Position numbers and translations under genes: made by a program. Under the pieces are notes generated by a model. It did no database searches. It worked only from the letters and a program-made list of their open reading frames with translations, and had not been told where the DNA came from. 64,000 nt of DNA from Fuscibacter oryzae. Lineage in GTDB: Bacteria > Pseudomonadota > Alphaproteobacteria > Rhodobacterales > Rhodobacteraceae. Below, one piece after another: positions 26,171 to 35,436 of this stretch. Each line of letters starts with the position of its first letter. Positions within the stretch are counted from its first letter, which is position 1. Where the stretch lies: assembly GCF_016765795.1 (NCBI RefSeq), contig NZ_JAESVP010000009.1, positions 62,001 through 126,000 of the forward strand, written 5' to 3'.

Positions 26171-27480
26171 TCTCCCTTCTGCGGACCACTCTGGCCCTTT
26201 TGGCTCTTGCCCTGCCACTCAACGCCGAAATCGCCATCAAGGAAGTCACCTCGCCGGGCGGCATCAAGGCATGGCTGGTTGAAGACCACTCGATCCCGTT
26301 CACCGCGCTTGAGCTGCGCTTCAAGGGCGGCACCTCGCTGGATGATCCGGCCAAGCGCGGGGCCGTCAACCTGATGACCGCCACGCTTGAGGAGGGCGCG
26401 GGCGCGATGGATGCGCAAGGTTTTGCCGCCGCCCGCGACGGGCTGGCCACCAAGATCAGCTTTGGCTCTGACGCCGATGGCGTTTCCGTCTCGGCCCAGT
26501 TCCTGACCGAAAAGCGCGATGCCTCGGTCACCCTGCTGCGCGAGGCGCTGGTGAACCCCCGCTTCGATCAGGATGCGGTGGACAGGGTGAAAGGCCAGGT
26601 TCTGGCCAATCTGCGCGCCTCTGCCGAGGATTCCGGCAAGATCGCAGGTGAGCTTTTGTCAGCCCGCAGCTTTGGCAGCCACCCCTATGGCAGCACCGGC
26701 GACGGCACGATTGACAGCGTGACCGCCCTGACCCGCGATGATGTTGTGGCCGCATGGAAGGCCGCGATTGCCCGCGACCGCATTTATGTGTCTGCGGCTG
26801 GCGACATTTCGCCCGAAGATCTGGGCAAGCTTCTGGACCGGCTTTTGGCCGATCTGCCGGCAACCGGCGCGCCCCAGCCGGGCGATGCCACATTCAACGA
26901 TGCGGGCGGCGTCAAGTTGCAACCCTTCCCCGGCCCGACCTCGGTTGTGCTGTTCCAGCAGGGCGGCATCAAGTTTACCGACCCCGATTACTTTGCTGCC
27001 GTTCTGCTGAACGAAATCCTTGGTGGCGGCCGGTTTTCGGCCCGCTTGATGACAGAGGTGCGCGAAAAGCGCGGGCTGACCTATGGCATCGGCACCTCGC
27101 TGGCCAGCTATGACCATGCCGAAACCCTTGTGGGCCAGTTTCAGGCCTCGAATGAAAAGGTGGCCGAGGCGATCAAGGTCATTCAGGATCAATGGGCCAA
27201 GGTCGCCAAAGAGGGTGTGACCGAGGACGAGCTGGATCGCGCCAAAACCTATATGACCGGTGCCTATCCGCTGCGGTTTGACGGCAATTCCAACATCGCC
27301 TCGATTCTGGTCGGCATGCAGATGATGGGCCTTACGCCCGACTATCCACGCACCCGGAATGACCGGGTGAATGCGGTCACGCTGGCCGATGTGAAACGCG
27401 TGGCAGCGCGGCTGATCAAGCCGGAAAACCTGTTCTTCATGGTCGTGGGCACCCCCACCAACCTGAAAACCACCGAATAG
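26167..27480 (+). CDS. M16 family peptidase-like protein, non-catalytic partner
   Basis: A 437-residue secreted M16 homologue with a signal peptide (MISLLRTTLALLALALPLNAE). Where the zinc motif HxxEH should be it has NLMTATLEEGAG (about 63-74), so it cannot bind zinc normally. It keeps the substrate-binding Arg/Tyr region GGRFSARLMTEVREKRGLTY (about 287-306). This complementary loss matches heterodimeric M16B proteases, in which one chain carries zinc and the other the Arg/Tyr pair. It is coupled to 24830 by a 4-bp overlap. Confidence 0.92.
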   Translation: MISLLRTTLALLALALPLNAEIAIKEVTSPGGIKAWLVEDHSIPFTALELRFKGGTSLDDPAKRGAVNLMTATLEEGAGAMDAQGFAAARDGLATKISFGSDADGVSVSAQFLTEKRDASVTLLREALVNPRFDQDAVDRVKGQVLANLRASAEDSGKIAGELLSARSFGSHPYGSTGDGTIDSVTALTRDDVVAAWKAAIARDRIYVSAAGDISPEDLGKLLDRLLADLPATGAPQPGDATFNDAGGVKLQPFPGPTSVVLFQQGGIKFTDPDYFAAVLLNEILGGGRFSARLMTEVREKRGLTYGIGTSLASYDHAETLVGQFQASNEKVAEAIKVIQDQWAKVAKEGVTEDELDRAKTYMTGAYPLRFDGNSNIASILVGMQMMGLTPDYPRTRNDRVNAVTLADVKRVAARLIKPENLFFMVVGTPTNLKTTE

Positions 27481-27537
27481 GCACGAAGCGGGAACACTCC
27501 CTTCCCCGAATCTGTGGCACCTGCTAAGGATGGTGGC

Positions 27538-29364
27538 ATGACCCTTCATGCCACCCATATCTCGGGAACTGACCGTCCCGTGATCCGTCCGTTGGACGAA
27601 GCCGCGATCAACCGCATCGCGGCGGGCGAGGTGGTGGAACGCCCCGCCTCTGCCGTCAAGGAACTGGTGGAAAACGCGCTGGATGCCGGGGCGCGGCGTG
27701 TGTCGGTCGATTATTCCGCCGGGGGCAAGGTGCTGATCCGCGTCACCGATGACGGTTGCGGCATGACGGCGGCGGACCTGCCGCTTGCCGTCGCCCGCCA
27801 TGCCACGTCAAAGATCGACGGCAGCGACCTGTTGAACATCCACAGCTTTGGCTTCCGGGGCGAGGCGCTGGCCTCGCTCGGCTCCGTCGGTCGCCTGACG
27901 CTGACCAGCCGCGCCGAAGGGCATGACGCCGCACAGATCACCGTGACGGGCGGGCGTGAAGGCCCGGTGAAACCCGCCGCGTTGAATCGTGGCACCGTGA
28001 TCGAACTGCGCGACCTGTTCTTTGCCACCCCCGCGCGCCTGAAATTCCTGCGCACCGACCGGGCCGAGGCGGGCGCGATTGCCGAAGTGGTGCGCCGCCT
28101 GGCGATGGCCGAACCGATGGTGGGCTTCACCCTGTCTGAAATCGCCGAGGGCGAGGCCCCGCGCCAGATTTTCCGCGCCGACCCGCAATCAGGCGATTTC
28201 TTCGACGCCCTGCATGGTCGGCTGACCCAGATGCTGGGCGCCGATTTTACCACCAACGCGCTGAAGATCGATGTTGGGCGCGAGGGCCTGCACCTGTCCG
28301 GCTATGCCGCCCTGCCCACCTATTCGCGCGGCTCTTCCGTGCAGCAATTCGTCTTTGTGAATGGCCGCCCGGTGCTGGACCGCATGCTGCTGGGTGCGCT
28401 GCGGGTCGCCTATTTCGACTTTCTGTCGCGCGACCGCCACCCCGCCGCCGTGCTGAACCTGACCTGCGACCCCGAACGCGTTGACGTGAACGTCCACCCC
28501 GCCAAGGCCGAGGTGCGGTTTCGTGAACCCGAGGCCGTGCGCTCCCTCATCATCACCGGCCTGCGCACCGCGCTTTCCGGTGCCGGTCACCGCGCCAGCA
28601 CCACGGTGGCCGATGCCACCCTTGCCGCCCTGCGCCCCGAACAACCGCGCATCTATCAAATGGACCGCCCGGCGCAGCAAACCTTCGCCCGCGTCACCCA
28701 ATGGCAGGCCCCCGAAACCCCGATGCCCGGCTTTGCCGAGGCCCCCGCCGCCCGCTCCGAACCGGCCCCCGTTGCCGACACCAGCAGCCCCTTGGGGGCC
28801 GCCCGCGCGCAGGTGCATGAGAATTACATCATCGCCCAGACCGCCACCGGCATGGTCATCGTCGATCAGCACGCCGCCCATGAACGCCTGGTCTATGAGC
28901 GTCTGAAACGCCAGATGGCGGAAACCGGCATCACCGCGCAGGCCCTTCTGATCCCTGAAATCGTTGAGCTTTCCTCACCCGATGCTGCCCTGCTGCTGAC
29001 CCATGCCGATGCGCTGCACCGCCTTGGCCTGACCATCGAACCCTTTGGCGGCAGTGCCGTGGCCGTGCGTGAAACCCCTGCCATCCTTGGCACAATCCCC
29101 GCCGCCGCCCTGCTGCGCGATGTGCTGGATGAACTGGCCGACCTTGGCCGCAGCGACCTGCTGCAAGCGAAGATCGAGGCGATCCTGTCGCGCATGGCCT
29201 GCCACGGCTCCATCCGCTCGGGCCGCCAGATGCGCCCCGAAGAGATGAACGCCCTTCTGCGAGAGATGGAAGCCACCCCCCATTCCGGCCAGTGCAACCA
29301 TGGCCGCCCCACCTATGTGGAACTGAAACTCCACGATATTGAACGGCTTTTCGGACGCAGATGA
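27538..29364 (+). CDS. mutL: DNA mismatch repair protein MutL
   Basis: A 608-residue GHKL ATPase that links MutS mismatch recognition to strand removal. It has NRIAAGEVVERPASAVKELV and ENALDAGA (about 22-49), DDGCGM, FGFRGEALAS (about 104-113) and NVHPAKAEVRF (about 317-327), with the C-terminal dimerisation domain from about 410 (ENYIIAQTATGMVIVDQHAAHER) and ACHGSIRSGRQM near the end. I chose ATG 27538 with AAGGA upstream; an in-frame start at 27514 adds eight residues without support. The stop overlaps the rmuC start (ATGA). Confidence 0.97.
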   Translation: MTLHATHISGTDRPVIRPLDEAAINRIAAGEVVERPASAVKELVENALDAGARRVSVDYSAGGKVLIRVTDDGCGMTAADLPLAVARHATSKIDGSDLLNIHSFGFRGEALASLGSVGRLTLTSRAEGHDAAQITVTGGREGPVKPAALNRGTVIELRDLFFATPARLKFLRTDRAEAGAIAEVVRRLAMAEPMVGFTLSEIAEGEAPRQIFRADPQSGDFFDALHGRLTQMLGADFTTNALKIDVGREGLHLSGYAALPTYSRGSSVQQFVFVNGRPVLDRMLLGALRVAYFDFLSRDRHPAAVLNLTCDPERVDVNVHPAKAEVRFREPEAVRSLIITGLRTALSGAGHRASTTVADATLAALRPEQPRIYQMDRPAQQTFARVTQWQAPETPMPGFAEAPAARSEPAPVADTSSPLGAARAQVHENYIIAQTATGMVIVDQHAAHERLVYERLKRQMAETGITAQALLIPEIVELSSPDAALLLTHADALHRLGLTIEPFGGSAVAVRETPAILGTIPAAALLRDVLDELADLGRSDLLQAKIEAILSRMACHGSIRSGRQMRPEEMNALLREMEATPHSGQCNHGRPTYVELKLHDIERLFGRR

Positions 29365-30530
29365 TCACCCTTTTCGGCCAAAGCTATGCCTGGAACTCAC
29401 CCGAGGTGCTGATCCTTGGGGGGGCGGCGCTTGTCCTCCTTATCTTCCTGTTCCTGATCCTGCGCACCGCCACCCGCGGCGCGCAATCGACCGCGCCACT
29501 GCTCCGAGAAATGGGCTGGCTGTCGCAGCGCGTGCAGGGTCTGTCTGACGGGCAGGAACGCCTTGCGGGTGGCCTGCACCACGTTGGCGAAAATCAGGCG
29601 GTCAGCCAGACCGCCATGCTGCAACTGATGGAAACCCGGCTGACCGAAGTCCAGCGCCAGATGAATGAGGCGCTGCACGGCACCGCCACCCGCACCGCCC
29701 GCAGTCTGGGCGATCTGCATCAGCGGCTGGAAACCATCGACAAGGCGCAGGCCAATATTGAAAAGCTTTCGGGCAATGTGTTGTCTTTGCAGGATATTCT
29801 GTCGAACAAGCAGACGCGCGGCGCGTTCGGCGAAATCCAGTTGAATGACATCGTGCAAAAGGCCCTGCCCGCCGATGCCTATACGATGCAGGCCACCCTA
29901 TCGAACGGGCGGCGGGCCGATTGCCTGATCCACCTGCCCAACCCGCCCGGGCCCATCGTGATCGACGCCAAATTCCCGCTGGAGGCCTATGAGGCGATCC
30001 GCCGCGCCGATACCCCCCGCATGGCGCAAGAGGCCGCCACCCTGATGCGCGGTGCCGTCCGCGCCCATATCCGCGCGATTTCGGAAAAATACATCCTCGA
30101 AGGCGAAACCGCCGATGGCGCGCTGATGTTCCTGCCGTCCGAGGCGGTCTATGCCGAACTGCACGCCAACTTCCCCGAACTGGTGCGCGAAGGCTTTACG
30201 GCGCGGGTCTGGATCGTCTCGCCCACCACCTGCATGGCCACGCTGAACACCATGCGCGCCGTGCTGAAAGACGCGCGGATGCGCGAACAGGCAGGCGCAA
30301 TCCGCAAGGAACTGGCCGCGCTTTACACCGATGTAACCCGCTTGACCGAGCGTGTCGGTAACCTGGATCGCCACTTTGGTCAGGCCGCCAAAGACTTGGA
30401 AGAAATCAAGATTTCCTCTGACAAGGCCAGCCGCCGCGCCCGCCGTCTGGATAATTTCGACTTCGAGGAACTGGCTCCGGAAACCGCGCCCCAGATCGGC
30501 CCTACCCCCAGCCCTCAGGCCGCAGAATGA
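29361..30530 (+). CDS. rmuC: DNA recombination protein RmuC
   Basis: A 389-residue RmuC family protein. One N-terminal membrane span (about 14-33), a coiled-coil stretch (about 45-150), then the nuclease-like core with GAFGEIQLNDIVQ (about 154-166), PIVIDAKFPLEAYEA (about 197-211), EGETADGALMFLPSEAVYAEL and PTTCMATLNTM. RmuC proteins limit recombination at inverted repeats and damaged forks. It overlaps mutL and hutD by 4 bp each, so mutL-rmuC-hutD form a tightly coupled unit. Confidence 0.95.
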   Translation: MITLFGQSYAWNSPEVLILGGAALVLLIFLFLILRTATRGAQSTAPLLREMGWLSQRVQGLSDGQERLAGGLHHVGENQAVSQTAMLQLMETRLTEVQRQMNEALHGTATRTARSLGDLHQRLETIDKAQANIEKLSGNVLSLQDILSNKQTRGAFGEIQLNDIVQKALPADAYTMQATLSNGRRADCLIHLPNPPGPIVIDAKFPLEAYEAIRRADTPRMAQEAATLMRGAVRAHIRAISEKYILEGETADGALMFLPSEAVYAELHANFPELVREGFTARVWIVSPTTCMATLNTMRAVLKDARMREQAGAIRKELAALYTDVTRLTERVGNLDRHFGQAAKDLEEIKISSDKASRRARRLDNFDFEELAPETAPQIGPTPSPQAAE

Positions 30531-31036
30531 TCCGCCACCTCACCGCCGCCGATTTCCGCCCGATGCCCTGGGCCAATGGCAAGGGCGTCACCATTGAGCT
30601 TGCCCGCGCCGAGGGGCCAACCGGCCTGCTCTGGCGTCTGTCCCGCGCCAGCGTCATCGAAAACGGCCCCTTCTCGATCTTTCCAGGGATCGAGCGCAAT
30701 CTGACCATCCTCACCGGCCCCGGCTTTGACCTGACGGGCGAGGGCATCGCCCTGCAAGCCCGCCCCTTTGCCCCCGTCGCCTTTCCCGGCGACGTGCCAG
30801 TCACCGCCACGGGCGTCACCGCCCCGTCGGATGATTTCAACGTGATGACAGCGCGTAACCTGCCGCGCCCGCAGGTTCAGGTTATCACCACCGCCCAAAC
30901 CCTGACGCCGCCCGCAAACACCCTGCTGGCGGTTTACGCGGCCCGTGCCAACAGTCTTACACTGACCGACGAACCCCTGCCCGTTGCCCCGCAGGAACCC
31001 CTGTTGGCCGTGCTGTTGCACCTGCCCAACGGCTGA
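30527..31036 (+). CDS. HutD/Ves family protein
   Basis: A 169-residue bicupin of the HutD/Ves family. It has the N-terminal PMPWANGKGVTIEL (about 12-25), WRLSRASVIENGPFSIFPGIERNLTILTG spread over about 35-64 (in E. coli Ves the same pattern is recognisable), and an FNVMTAR element (about 104-110). HutD is linked to histidine utilisation in some bacteria, but no other hut gene is here and the molecular role is unclear. Translation is coupled to rmuC by ATGA overlap. 145 bp follow without a gene. Confidence 0.85.
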   Translation: MIRHLTAADFRPMPWANGKGVTIELARAEGPTGLLWRLSRASVIENGPFSIFPGIERNLTILTGPGFDLTGEGIALQARPFAPVAFPGDVPVTATGVTAPSDDFNVMTARNLPRPQVQVITTAQTLTPPANTLLAVYAARANSLTLTDEPLPVAPQEPLLAVLLHLPNG

Positions 31037-31181
31037 AACCAACCGATCCCGGCCCACGGACGCCCACGCCATTTGCGCGAATCCCGCCTTGGGACCAAGA
31101 TCACTCCATCGCAGCACCAGCCCCTTTTGGGGGAAGGCAGGGGAACCACCGCTCCCCCCCAAACACGAAAGGCAAACCCCG

Positions 31182-31661
31182 ATGACCGCCGCAAAAAACA
31201 CAATCTGCATCTGGTATGACAAAGACGCCGAGGCTGCGGCCCGCTTTTATGCCGACACCTTCCCCGACAGCGCCGTCACCGGTGTCTTCCGCGCTCCGAC
31301 CGATTACCCTTCGGGCAAGGCGGGCGATGTGTTGACGGTAGAGTTCATGGTCTGCGGCGTGCCCTGCATCGGTCTGAACGGTGGACCCGTCTTCAAACAG
31401 TCCGAGGCGTTCTCGTTTCAGATTGCCACCGACGATCAGGAAGAAACCGACCGTTACTGGAATGCCATCATCGGCAATGGCGGCCAAGCCAGCGCCTGCG
31501 GCTGGTGTAAGGACAGATGGGGCCTGAACTGACAGATCACCCCCCGCACCCTGACCGAGGCGATGGCCGCCGGCGGAGAAGAGGCCAAGCGCGCCTTTGC
31601 CGCGATGATGACGATGACCAAGATCGACGTTGTGGCCATCAACGCCGCCAGACGTGGTTAA
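31182..31661 (+). pseudogene. VOC/PhnB-like gene interrupted by one TGA codon
   Basis: A VOC family (PhnB/3-demethylubiquinone methyltransferase-like fold) reading frame. The ATG at 31182 is preceded by GAAAGGCAA and starts MTAAKNTICIWYDKDAEAAARFY. It reads through FSFQIATDDQEETDRYWNAI and CGWCKDRWGLN to a TGA at 31530-31532. It then continues in the same frame (QITPRTLTEAMAAGG, AFAAMMTMTKIDV) to TAA at 31659. In homologues a Trp follows GL(S/N), so TGG has become TGA. The rest is intact, so this is a very recent loss, a sequencing error, or read-through. The product would be a cytoplasmic dimer of unknown substrate. Confidence 0.85.
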
Positions 31662-31752
31662 TTTCACCCCACAGGGCGCGTGCATCGCACGCAAGCTGAA
31701 AAATCAGATTTCATCAGACATCAAAGAATCGCCAAGGCTTTCACGCGCGAAA

Positions 31753-33021
31753 TTACGCGCCCGCCACCTCAAGGCAGACCATGAAGAATCCATCCATCCC
31801 GCCGCGGTCGGCCCAATAATCCGGCCGCAGCCGCAGCCCGCCCTCTGCCGTCACCCAGCCCGGCTCGATCCCGGCCAGATCAGGCTGCCGCAACCGCAGA
31901 CCCGGATGCCGTGCAAGGGCAGAGACCAACTGCCCCTCGCCCTCCTCTGGCAGCAGAGAGCAGGTGACATAAACCAGCCGCCCCCCCGGCTTCAGCCAAC
32001 CCAAGGCGCGGTCCAGCAGCCGGGCCTGCAAATCAACCAGCCCGGCAACCTCTGACCCATCCTTCACAAAGGGCAGATCAGGGTGCCGCCGGATCGTCCC
32101 GGTTGCCGAACAGGGCGCATCCAGCAGAATCGCGTCAAACGGGGCGTCGGGCGCCCATTCCAGCCCATCCGCCACCACTACCTGTGCCACCAGCCCGGTG
32201 CGGGCCAGATTTTCCCGCAACCGCGCCAGCCGCGCCTCGGAAATATCCAGCGCCACCACCTTTGCCCCGGCAGCGGCCAGTTGCAGCGTCTTGCCACCCG
32301 GTGCCGCGCACAGATCCAACACGCGCAAGCCCGCCACATCGCCCAGCAAGGGCACCGCCAGCGCGGCGGCGGCATCCTGCACCCACCAACCGCCCTCGGC
32401 ATAGCCGGGCAGCGCCGAAACCTGCCCCGCCTCGGCCAGCCGCAGGCTGCCGGTCGGCAGGGCCAGCCCCTCGGGCGCGGCAAATCCTGCGCGCAAGGTC
32501 AGATCGACCGGCGGCGGCGCGGCCTGCACCGCCTCGATCGCTGCCACCGCCTCGCGGCCCCAGGCATGAACCAGCGGTTGGCGCAGCCAGCGCGGCATCT
32601 TCTGCACCGGGCCAGGCAATGGCCCCGCCGCGACCTGACGCAACACCGCGTTGATCAGCCCGGCCTGATGCTGGGTCTTTTTTCCTGCCCGGGCCAACCC
32701 GACGCAGGCATTCACAACCCCATGCGGGGCGGCTCCGCCAGCCAGTTCCACCGCCGCCAGCCGCAGGATATTCAGCGTGGTCAGGGGTGGTGCCTTGCGC
32801 ATGAACTGGCCCAGCATCCGATCTATCGGTTCGACCGACCGCAGAACGGCCAGCGCCAGCCGCTGCGCCCGCGCCCGCTCTGGCCCCGACAGGGCGGCCA
32901 AGGGCCCCTCCTCGCCGGTCATTTGCGCCAGCATCGCGCCATCGCCAAGCACACCGTCCAGCACGGCAACCGTTGCCGCGCGGGTCGAATCTTTTCGGGG
33001 GTCAGACTTGCCGTGTTCCAT
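31753..33021 (-). CDS. rsmB: 16S rRNA (cytosine-967-C5) methyltransferase
   Basis: A 422-residue enzyme. An N-terminal NusB-like RNA-binding domain (about 10-140; RSVEPIDRMLGQFM, ILRLAAVELAGG, HGVVNACVGLA) precedes the SAM-dependent RsmB/Sun domain: LDLCAAPGGKTLQLAAAG (about 234-251), DAPCSATGTIRRHPD (about 299-313, with catalytic-type Cys) and VTCSLLPEEGEGQ (the second catalytic-type Cys, about 354-366). It methylates C967 of 16S rRNA. It is divergent from the small DUF1674 gene, 41 bp apart. Confidence 0.96.
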   Translation of the reverse strand: MEHGKSDPRKDSTRAATVAVLDGVLGDGAMLAQMTGEEGPLAALSGPERARAQRLALAVLRSVEPIDRMLGQFMRKAPPLTTLNILRLAAVELAGGAAPHGVVNACVGLARAGKKTQHQAGLINAVLRQVAAGPLPGPVQKMPRWLRQPLVHAWGREAVAAIEAVQAAPPPVDLTLRAGFAAPEGLALPTGSLRLAEAGQVSALPGYAEGGWWVQDAAAALAVPLLGDVAGLRVLDLCAAPGGKTLQLAAAGAKVVALDISEARLARLRENLARTGLVAQVVVADGLEWAPDAPFDAILLDAPCSATGTIRRHPDLPFVKDGSEVAGLVDLQARLLDRALGWLKPGGRLVYVTCSLLPEEGEGQLVSALARHPGLRLRQPDLAGIEPGWVTAEGGLRLRPDYWADRGGMDGFFMVCLEVAGA

Positions 33022-33062
33022 GATCCGCGCCTATATCCGCTTGTCCGCCAAAGGAACAGTCC

Positions 33063-33239
33063 ATGACCGACCAACGCCCCGATCTGCCCCCCGCAGCCCA
33101 GCGCGCGCTGGCCGAGGCGGAAGAGCGCCGCAAGGCCGCCAAGGCCGACCCTCTGCCCAAGGAATGGGGTGGCCGCGATGGCCCAGAACCTGTTCGCTAT
33201 GGCGATTGGGAGAAAAAAGGCCTCGCCATCGACTTTTGA
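33063..33239 (+). CDS. DUF1674 protein, succinate dehydrogenase assembly factor 4 (SDHAF4) type
   Basis: A 58-residue protein: MTDQRPDLPPAAQRALAEAEER, then PLPKEWGGRDGPEPVRYGD and WEKKGLAIDF. The C-terminal GGRxGPEPxRYGDWEKKG...DF pattern is the DUF1674/SDHAF4 signature. The eukaryotic homologue (Sdh8) chaperones the flavinylated succinate dehydrogenase subunit. The neighbour relation with rsmB (divergent, 41 bp) is common in alphaproteobacteria. It is short, but the motif makes it convincing. An inverted-repeat terminator follows. Confidence 0.93.
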   Translation: MTDQRPDLPPAAQRALAEAEERRKAAKADPLPKEWGGRDGPEPVRYGDWEKKGLAIDF

Positions 33240-33261
33240 TACCGCCGCGGGGGTTTTACAC

Positions 33262-33350
33262 CCCCGCACCCCCGCAGAGTATTTCGAAAGGTGCAATGGC
33301 AGGGCGCAGCCTTCTATTTGCACCTTTTCAAATACTCCGGGGTGCGGGGC
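33262..33350. terminator. Long inverted repeat between convergent genes (bidirectional terminator-like)
   Basis: The left arm 33262-33296 (CCCCGCACC...GAGTATTTCGAAAGGTGCAA) and right arm 33318-33350 (TTGCACCTTTTCAAATACTC...GGTGCGGGG) are reverse complements with one or two mismatches and a 3-base gap; the loop is 21 bases. It fills the space between the stops of the DUF1674 gene and dapB. The GAGTATTT core recalls intergenic elements I know from Rhodobacterales genomes. It probably ends both transcripts. Confidence 0.7.
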
Positions 33351-33364
33351 AGCGCCCCGCCGGC

Positions 33365-34174
33365 TTACAGCCCCAGAACATCCATCATGTCATAGCGACC
33401 GGGCTTTTGTCCCTGCCCCCACAGCGCCGCCCGCAGCGCGCCACGGGCAAAGATGCCCCGGTCGGTCGCGACATGGCGCAGGATGATCCGCTCTCCATCC
33501 CCGGCGAACAGCACGTCATGTTCGCCCACGATGTCCCCCCCCCGGATCGCGCTGAAGCCAATCGTCCCGCGTTCCCGCGCCCCGGTGATGCCGTCGCGGC
33601 CCGAAACGCGCGCCTCTTGCAGCGATACACCCCGTCCTTCGGCGGCGGCCTGACCCAGCATCAGGGCGGTGCCCGAGGGCGCATCAACCTTCATGCGGTG
33701 ATGCGCCTCGATCACCTCGACATCCCAGTCGGCATCCAGCGCCTGCGCCACCTTGCGGGTCAGACCAACCAGCAGGTTGATGCCAAGGCCCATGTTCCCG
33801 GCCTGCACCACCACGGCATGGCGGGCGGCGGCGTCGATTCTGGCGTGGTGTTCTGCCTCCAGCCCGGTGGTGCCGATCACATGCACCGCACGCGCCTGGG
33901 CTGCCAGCGCGGCAAACTCTGCCGTGGCGGCGGGGGCGGTAAAGTCGATCACCGCCTGCGCCTTGGCAAAAGCCTCCAGCGGGTCATCGGTGACGGTCAC
34001 GCCCAGTGCCGCGCCGCCCATCGCCTGCCCCACATCCAGCCCCACCCAAGGGTTGCCCGCGCGCTCCACACAGCCAACCAGTCGCGCCTTTCCCGAGGCC
34101 AGCACTGTCTTGACCAGCATCTGGCCCATCCGGCCAGAGGCCCCCGTGATCACGATTCCCGGCAGTTCAGACAT
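33365..34174 (-). CDS. dapB: 4-hydroxy-tetrahydrodipicolinate reductase
   Basis: A 269-residue enzyme of the diaminopimelate/lysine pathway. It has [15 protein letters not shown] (NAD(P) site, about 7-21), [10 protein letters not shown] (about 77-86), VIGTTGL (about 101-107) and [18 protein letters not shown] (about 157-174, with catalytic His and Lys). TAGGAG lies upstream of the ATG at 34174. It is divergent from rbfA (97 bp), which should contain both promoters. Confidence 0.97.
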   Translation of the reverse strand: MSELPGIVITGASGRMGQMLVKTVLASGKARLVGCVERAGNPWVGLDVGQAMGGAALGVTVTDDPLEAFAKAQAVIDFTAPAATAEFAALAAQARAVHVIGTTGLEAEHHARIDAAARHAVVVQAGNMGLGINLLVGLTRKVAQALDADWDVEVIEAHHRMKVDAPSGTALMLGQAAAEGRGVSLQEARVSGRDGITGARERGTIGFSAIRGGDIVGEHDVLFAGDGERIILRHVATDRGIFARGALRAALWGQGQKPGRYDMMDVLGL

Positions 34175-34271
34175 GGCGCACTCCTACATCTTGCCACGGG
34201 TTTAGCGGCATTCGCACAGGCCCGGAAGCCCGCCGTTGCGGGCCGAGCCAAAACAGCTTATCTGCGCTCTT

Positions 34272-34697
34272 ATGGGTAAAAAGACTTTCCACACGGGCGA
34301 AGGCCCGTCGCAGCGACAGCTTCGGGTCGGCGAATTGATTCGCCGCACCCTGTCGGACATCCTGAACCGGGGTGACATTCACGACCCCGAGCTGAACCGC
34401 ATGTCGATCACTGTCGGCGAAGTGCGCTGTTCGCCCGACCTCAAGGTGGCGACGGCCTATGTCATGCCGCTGATGGGGTCGGTGCCGGTCACCGATGCCA
34501 TTGCCGCCCTTGCCCGCAACAAGGCAGAGCTGCGCCACCGCATCGGCGCGGGCATGACGCTGAAATACACCCCCGACCTGCGGTTTCGCCCCGACGAAAC
34601 CTTTGACCGGCTGGATGAGACGCGGCGGCTGTTTGCCGACCCTTCGGTGCAGCGTGACCTTGCCGGGGACGAGCCTGCGGAAGATGACAGCGAATAG
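34272..34697 (+). CDS. rbfA: 30S ribosome-binding factor A
   Basis: A 141-residue KH-fold ribosome maturation factor. It has [20 protein letters not shown] (about 13-32), [19 protein letters not shown] (about 44-62) and [19 protein letters not shown] (about 87-105). The C-terminal acidic tail is common in alphaproteobacteria. I chose ATG 34272; a TTG at 34236 would add 12 residues that do not look conserved. The 3' end overlaps the next gene by 14 bp. Confidence 0.95.
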   Translation: MGKKTFHTGEGPSQRQLRVGELIRRTLSDILNRGDIHDPELNRMSITVGEVRCSPDLKVATAYVMPLMGSVPVTDAIAALARNKAELRHRIGAGMTLKYTPDLRFRPDETFDRLDETRRLFADPSVQRDLAGDEPAEDDSE

Positions 34698-35433
34698 GCT
34701 GGTCGCCCTTTTTCTGGCTATCTTGCCCGTACCGGCGGTGGCCCTGACTTGCACGACCGACAGCTTTGACGGCGCGGCCTTTACCGCCTGCACAGTCACA
34801 CCCGCCGATGACCTGCGGCTGTATCTGGATGGCCCTTCGGGCATTTACGGCAATTTCGCCTCGCTTGCGACCGATCTGGATGATCAGGGGCTGCTGCTGG
34901 AATTCGCCATGAATGCCGGCATGTATGACAAGGCGCAGGCACCGATTGGCCTGTTCGTGGCAGAGGGCAAGCAGCGCTTTCCCATCGTCACCGAGGACGG
35001 GCCGGGCAATTTCGGAATGCTGCCCAACGGAGTTTTTTGCGCAGGCGGCACGCGCCCCTTTGCCGTGCCGTTTGCCGTGATCGAAACGCGCCGCTTTGCC
35101 GCCCGCCCGCCTGCCTGCAATCTGGCCACGCAATCAGGGCCGATGCTGGTGCTCGATGGCAAATTGCACCCAAGGTTCATTCCAGAGTCGGATTCGCTGA
35201 ACTATCGCAACGGCGTGGGGGTCAGCGCCGACGGGCAGCGGGCAATCTTTGTCATATCGGACGATCAGGTGAACTTTGACACCTTTGGCCGCTATTTCCG
35301 GGACCGGCTGGGGGTGGATCAAGCGCTTTACCTTGACGGCTCGATCTCTCGGCTATACGCGCCCGCGATCGGACGGAACGACTTTGGCTGGCCCCTGGGG
35401 CCGATCATCGCGGTTGTCCGACCCAAGGAGTAA
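34684..35433 (+). CDS. Phosphodiester glycosidase family protein (DUF2233)
   Basis: A 249-residue exported protein with a signal peptide ([20 protein letters not shown]). The domain is the NAGPA/phosphodiester glycosidase family: [19 protein letters not shown] (about 76-94), [10 protein letters not shown] (about 112-121), [15 protein letters not shown] (about 148-162) and [14 protein letters not shown] (about 217-230). Family members hydrolyse GlcNAc-1-phosphodiester bonds. The bacterial substrate is unknown; envelope glycan-phosphate is plausible. It overlaps rbfA by 14 bp and ends 3 bp before truB, whose ribosome site lies inside it. Confidence 0.88.
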   Translation: MTANRLVALFLAILPVPAVALTCTTDSFDGAAFTACTVTPADDLRLYLDGPSGIYGNFASLATDLDDQGLLLEFAMNAGMYDKAQAPIGLFVAEGKQRFPIVTEDGPGNFGMLPNGVFCAGGTRPFAVPFAVIETRRFAARPPACNLATQSGPMLVLDGKLHPRFIPESDSLNYRNGVGVSADGQRAIFVISDDQVNFDTFGRYFRDRLGVDQALYLDGSISRLYAPAIGRNDFGWPLGPIIAVVRPKE

Positions 35434-35436
35434 GTG

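Noticed and set aside
31530-31532. TGA as selenocysteine codon in the VOC gene
   Set aside because: Homologues have Trp, not Cys, at this position, and no SECIS-like hairpin is seen directly downstream. A nonsense change is simpler.
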